From contig JBBMNZ010000035.1 of the NCBI GenBank assembly GCA_037954325.1, positions 8,269,001 to 8,333,000 on the forward strand: a stretch of 64,000 bases of DNA, in the 5' to 3' direction. This DNA is from Fistularia commersonii. Taxonomy: Eukaryota; Chordata; Actinopteri; Syngnathiformes; Fistulariidae. This document shows positions 61,501-64,000 of the stretch, in pieces. Position numbers and translations under genes: made by a program. The notes under the pieces were generated by a model. It saw nothing but the letters and a program-made list of their open reading frames with translations, made no database searches and was not told the DNA's origin. Each line of letters starts with the position of its first letter. Position 1 is the stretch's first letter.

Positions 61501-61781
61501 AGCGTGCAGAGAACATTATCTTTTTTTTAAATCTCTTTTAAACACAGTAATAAAAAAACATACATTCTCATAATCTCATTATCTCAATATATTACCGGTT
61601 TCTATGATATCTAACTTCCAAAACTCCCGGTTTTCCAATGAACTTTGGTTTTACACTCTTTTAAAGGGATTGATAATCATACAGTGTGTTAAAGGTATCA
61701 ATGTTTTTTTTTTTATTTTTACCGAAAGGCTCGGAAAGAAGTTGCGGTGAAAATGCTGTATGTGTCATCTCACACACTGAG

Positions 61782-61783
<2 letters not shown>

Positions 61784-61815
<32 letters not shown>
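61784..61815. repeat. CA microsatellite
   Basis: Pure dinucleotide tract. Confidence 0.9.
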
Positions 61816-61819
<4 letters not shown>

Positions 61820-61995
61820 CAAATGCTGTTCCCCCTTAAATGAAATGAAAGCCACTTCCCATCCTTCAGAGGACCCCCTCCCTACATCCATCCGTCTAAT
61901 TTATTTATCTTTCTTTCTCACTCTCACACATTCTATCACTGTATGCGTGCGTGCGTGTGTATGTGTGTGTGTAAGTGTGTGGAAAAACTAATGCC

Positions 61996-62060
61996 AGTTT
62001 CGCATAAGATAAGATAAGATAAACATTATTGATCCCCATAGAGGAAACTCCTTTGTCACA
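61996..62060 (-). mobile_element. Retroposon 3' tail
   Basis: The plus strand reads GATAAGATAAGATAAACATT, then ATTGATCCCC. Reverse-complemented, this is a GGGGATCAAT tail followed by repeated TTATC units, the same type as 20,629-20,660. Confidence 0.5.
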
Positions 62061-62540
62061 GTAGCCTAACAGTTATAATGTCAAAAATAAAACAAAATAA
62101 AACAAAATAAAGTAGAATAAAATAAAAAAAAAAATGAAATAGAATAAAATAATTAGAGAGACAGTCAGAAGACAGAAAATAAAAGGCATACACAAATAGA
62201 TAGACAACAGAGAGTTCACATTTACCCCACCCCAGAAAGTATGGCTTCATTGTCATTGTAAAGATACATAATATTCCTTAATTTCGATTAAATACATCGA
62301 AATGAAGGAAAGAGAGGCAAAGAAATGAGTGTCATGCTCACACCCATAAAGTTCTGTTTGGAAAAATACATTTCATAATCATTTCAATCAGAATTCACTT
62401 TTACCCCTGGAAGAGATGTACGAGAGATAGAGATTGAAAGGAGGGGAGAGAGAGAGGAGAATAGAAAGCTTTATTGTCATTGTAAACCACTATGCAAAGA
62501 AATTAAGGAAAGAAAGAGAGAGAAATGAAAAGAGAGCGTG

Positions 62541-62541
<1 letters not shown>

Positions 62542-62593
<52 letters not shown>
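62542..62593. repeat. GT microsatellite
   Basis: About 26 uninterrupted units, followed by two GCGTTTGCTTGT repeats. Confidence 0.9.
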
Positions 62594-62596
<3 letters not shown>

Positions 62597-62895
62597 TTGC
62601 TTGTGCGTTTGCTTGTGCGCTATAATTTATAATTTGTACCATGCAGATCAGTGCTTTTTGTGCATCGGAGGTCAGGCAGAGAAGAGTCTAAGATGGTTGG
62701 GCATACTGTGTCTGTTCTACCCATTCACCTCCTCCTACTGATGAGATCGCTGAAATTTAAACTTCTCCCAATTATACAATGACCTGTTGTGTAATTTACC
62801 CACTCAGGCGCCTAAATTAATAAATAAGAGGAGGTCTCCCACTGTCACATACACATGCCCCCCCCTCCCCCCCCCACACACAGATATGAACCATA

Positions 62896-63014
62896 TTTCA
62901 TTGTATTTCTTATTCTTCCTCCTTTCTACTATTATCTATTACTGTTTTTTACTTGAAACTCTGGCACAACAATTTCCTTCGGGATTAATAAAGTTGTTCT
63001 CATCTCATCTCATC
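62896..63014 (+). mobile_element. Retroposon tail, twin of 50,741-50,869
   Basis: Shares almost the whole sequence with the other copy, including CTCTGGCACAACAATTTCCT and the ATCTC-repeat end. It differs mainly by a 5-bp deletion (TTATG). Confidence 0.7.
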
Positions 63015-64000
63015 ATATCAAACAGACAAAGGGAACAAACTTCTTTTGTCAAGGATATTTCATGAGGCATGGAGTGCGGCCATATATTTAAAAAAAAAGG
63101 GGGGGGTTGGTAGTTAATGAAATCCTCCAAATTTTTTCTGTTCCTGACAAATAAGCTAATCAGATAATGAACATTTTGACTGAAATAAAGGTTTTGCGCT
63201 AATAAACTGACTTAAACTGAAATGTTTTTAGGATCATTAAAACCCCTGTAGTGCATTTTGTCAGAGGAGACAGGAAGTGGTGGTGCCGAGCGTGCGTGAC
63301 CTTGTAATACGCTCACTTCCTGTGTATTTACTGGAAATTCTGCCGGAAATGGAACACCGCTTCTAATGGAGCAACTTTTATGGGAACTCGGAAGGAGGCG
63401 GTTGATGGGAGCCGTCCGTGGTGCTGAAATAAACCTCCATCACTGAATTTCGTCCTAGACTCAGACTTTGTTTGTCGACCGAACTTATTTTGGACGATGC
63501 ATTTGCATGAGTTTTGTCGGTAACGATAAATCAGAAGTCAATAATACACTAATGATGATGACAATAACAATAATAATAAGTGGCGATCGTTTAAGACTTG
63601 AGCATTTAAGACTTGACCATGATGCCACGGTAGCCTCTGGCTAAGACCGGATGAAAATTGACCCGGTGTTTGAGCTTTAATTTGTTTAATTATTGATCTG
63701 GCGTGTTGTAATCAGTGAGGTGCCACGCTGAAGGCGACCAACGGCGGATGTAACAAATGGTTAATGGCAGGGTTTAATTGCTTGAGTCCAAGACAGGCAT
63801 GTAGGCGTTCCCCCTGTATCAGCACAATACTTGCCATTAGCTCTCTTACCCTGGGCTCAAACATGTAATGTTTCATCGTCTTCATCCGTCTGCCGGCATC
63901 AGCGGCTGCTGCCGCAGATTTCCTGCTCGGTTGTAAACGGGCTGCAAATGGCTCAGTTTCCATTTCCTATGGGAAACAAGGCGTCACAGGAGTTTACTGG

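Larger units (their letters stand above)
61501..64000. other. Upstream flank of nptx1, no gene recognised
   Basis: Contains CA (61,784-61,815) and GT (62,542-62,593) microsatellites and two retroposon tails (61,996-62,055 minus; 62,896-63,014 plus). A paired ETS-like inverted repeat lies at 63,270-63,323. 63,640-63,960 is non-repetitive with AT-rich homeodomain-like motifs. Confidence 0.5.

Noticed and set aside
63712..63963. 83-codon minus-strand frame near the right edge
   Set aside because: No family resemblance, no splice support, and an Ala-rich stretch from a GC-rich repeat of GCTGCTGCC.

Overview
The window is nuclear DNA of a ray-finned fish, probably a percomorph teleost. Three things point there: a multi-exon vertebrate gene (a neuronal pentraxin), many long CA/GT and GGAT microsatellites, and fragments of LINE, SINE, hAT, pogo and Tc1/mariner-type repeats of the sort common in teleosts. 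There are no bacterial operons, rRNA genes or CRISPR arrays. Almost all open reading frames outside the pentraxin are chance or transposon frames.

The one confident host gene lies on the minus strand at 57,910-61,177. It is an NPTX1-type neuronal pentraxin with five coding exons, all GT-AG introns and an unbroken 423-residue product. It has a TATA box about 135 bp upstream of the ATG. A GT/CA microsatellite and a REST/NRSF (RE1)-like site lie between the TATA box and the ATG. A probable poly(A) signal near 56,780 gives a 3'UTR of about 1.1 kb. The gene has no other recognisable coding neighbour in the window. In mammals NPTX1 is next to RPTOR and ENDOV, but neither was recognised here.

Regions: 1-626 is one end of a pogo/Tigger-like DNA transposon. 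0.8-36 kb is gene-poor and holds at least six decayed pieces of one LINE family (called LINE-A here; 858-1912, 8321-8895, 10,669-10,755, 13,838-14,575, 22,135-22,320 and 33,870-36,045). It also holds a second LINE family (LINE-B) at 28,147-30,310, a fold-back MITE at 30,319-30,612, a piece of a third LINE (LINE-C) at 30,625-31,030, and SINEs at 11,895-12,110 and 31,235-31,353. 37-48 kb has a GGWAGG-rich array split by an inverted-repeat element, a G-tract cluster, a compound TA/GT microsatellite and a well-delimited hAT MITE (46,468-47,065). 48-55 kb has another LINE-B tail, SINE pieces and retroposon tails. 55.6-57.5 kb is CpG-rich and leads into the pentraxin 3'UTR. 61.4-64 kb is upstream flank of the pentraxin gene, with microsatellites and retroposon tails.

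I found no convincing undescribed biological system. The items most worth checking are the RE1-like site and microsatellite in the pentraxin leader, a splice-bounded candidate exon at 24,619-24,679, and several precisely bounded transposon insertions.
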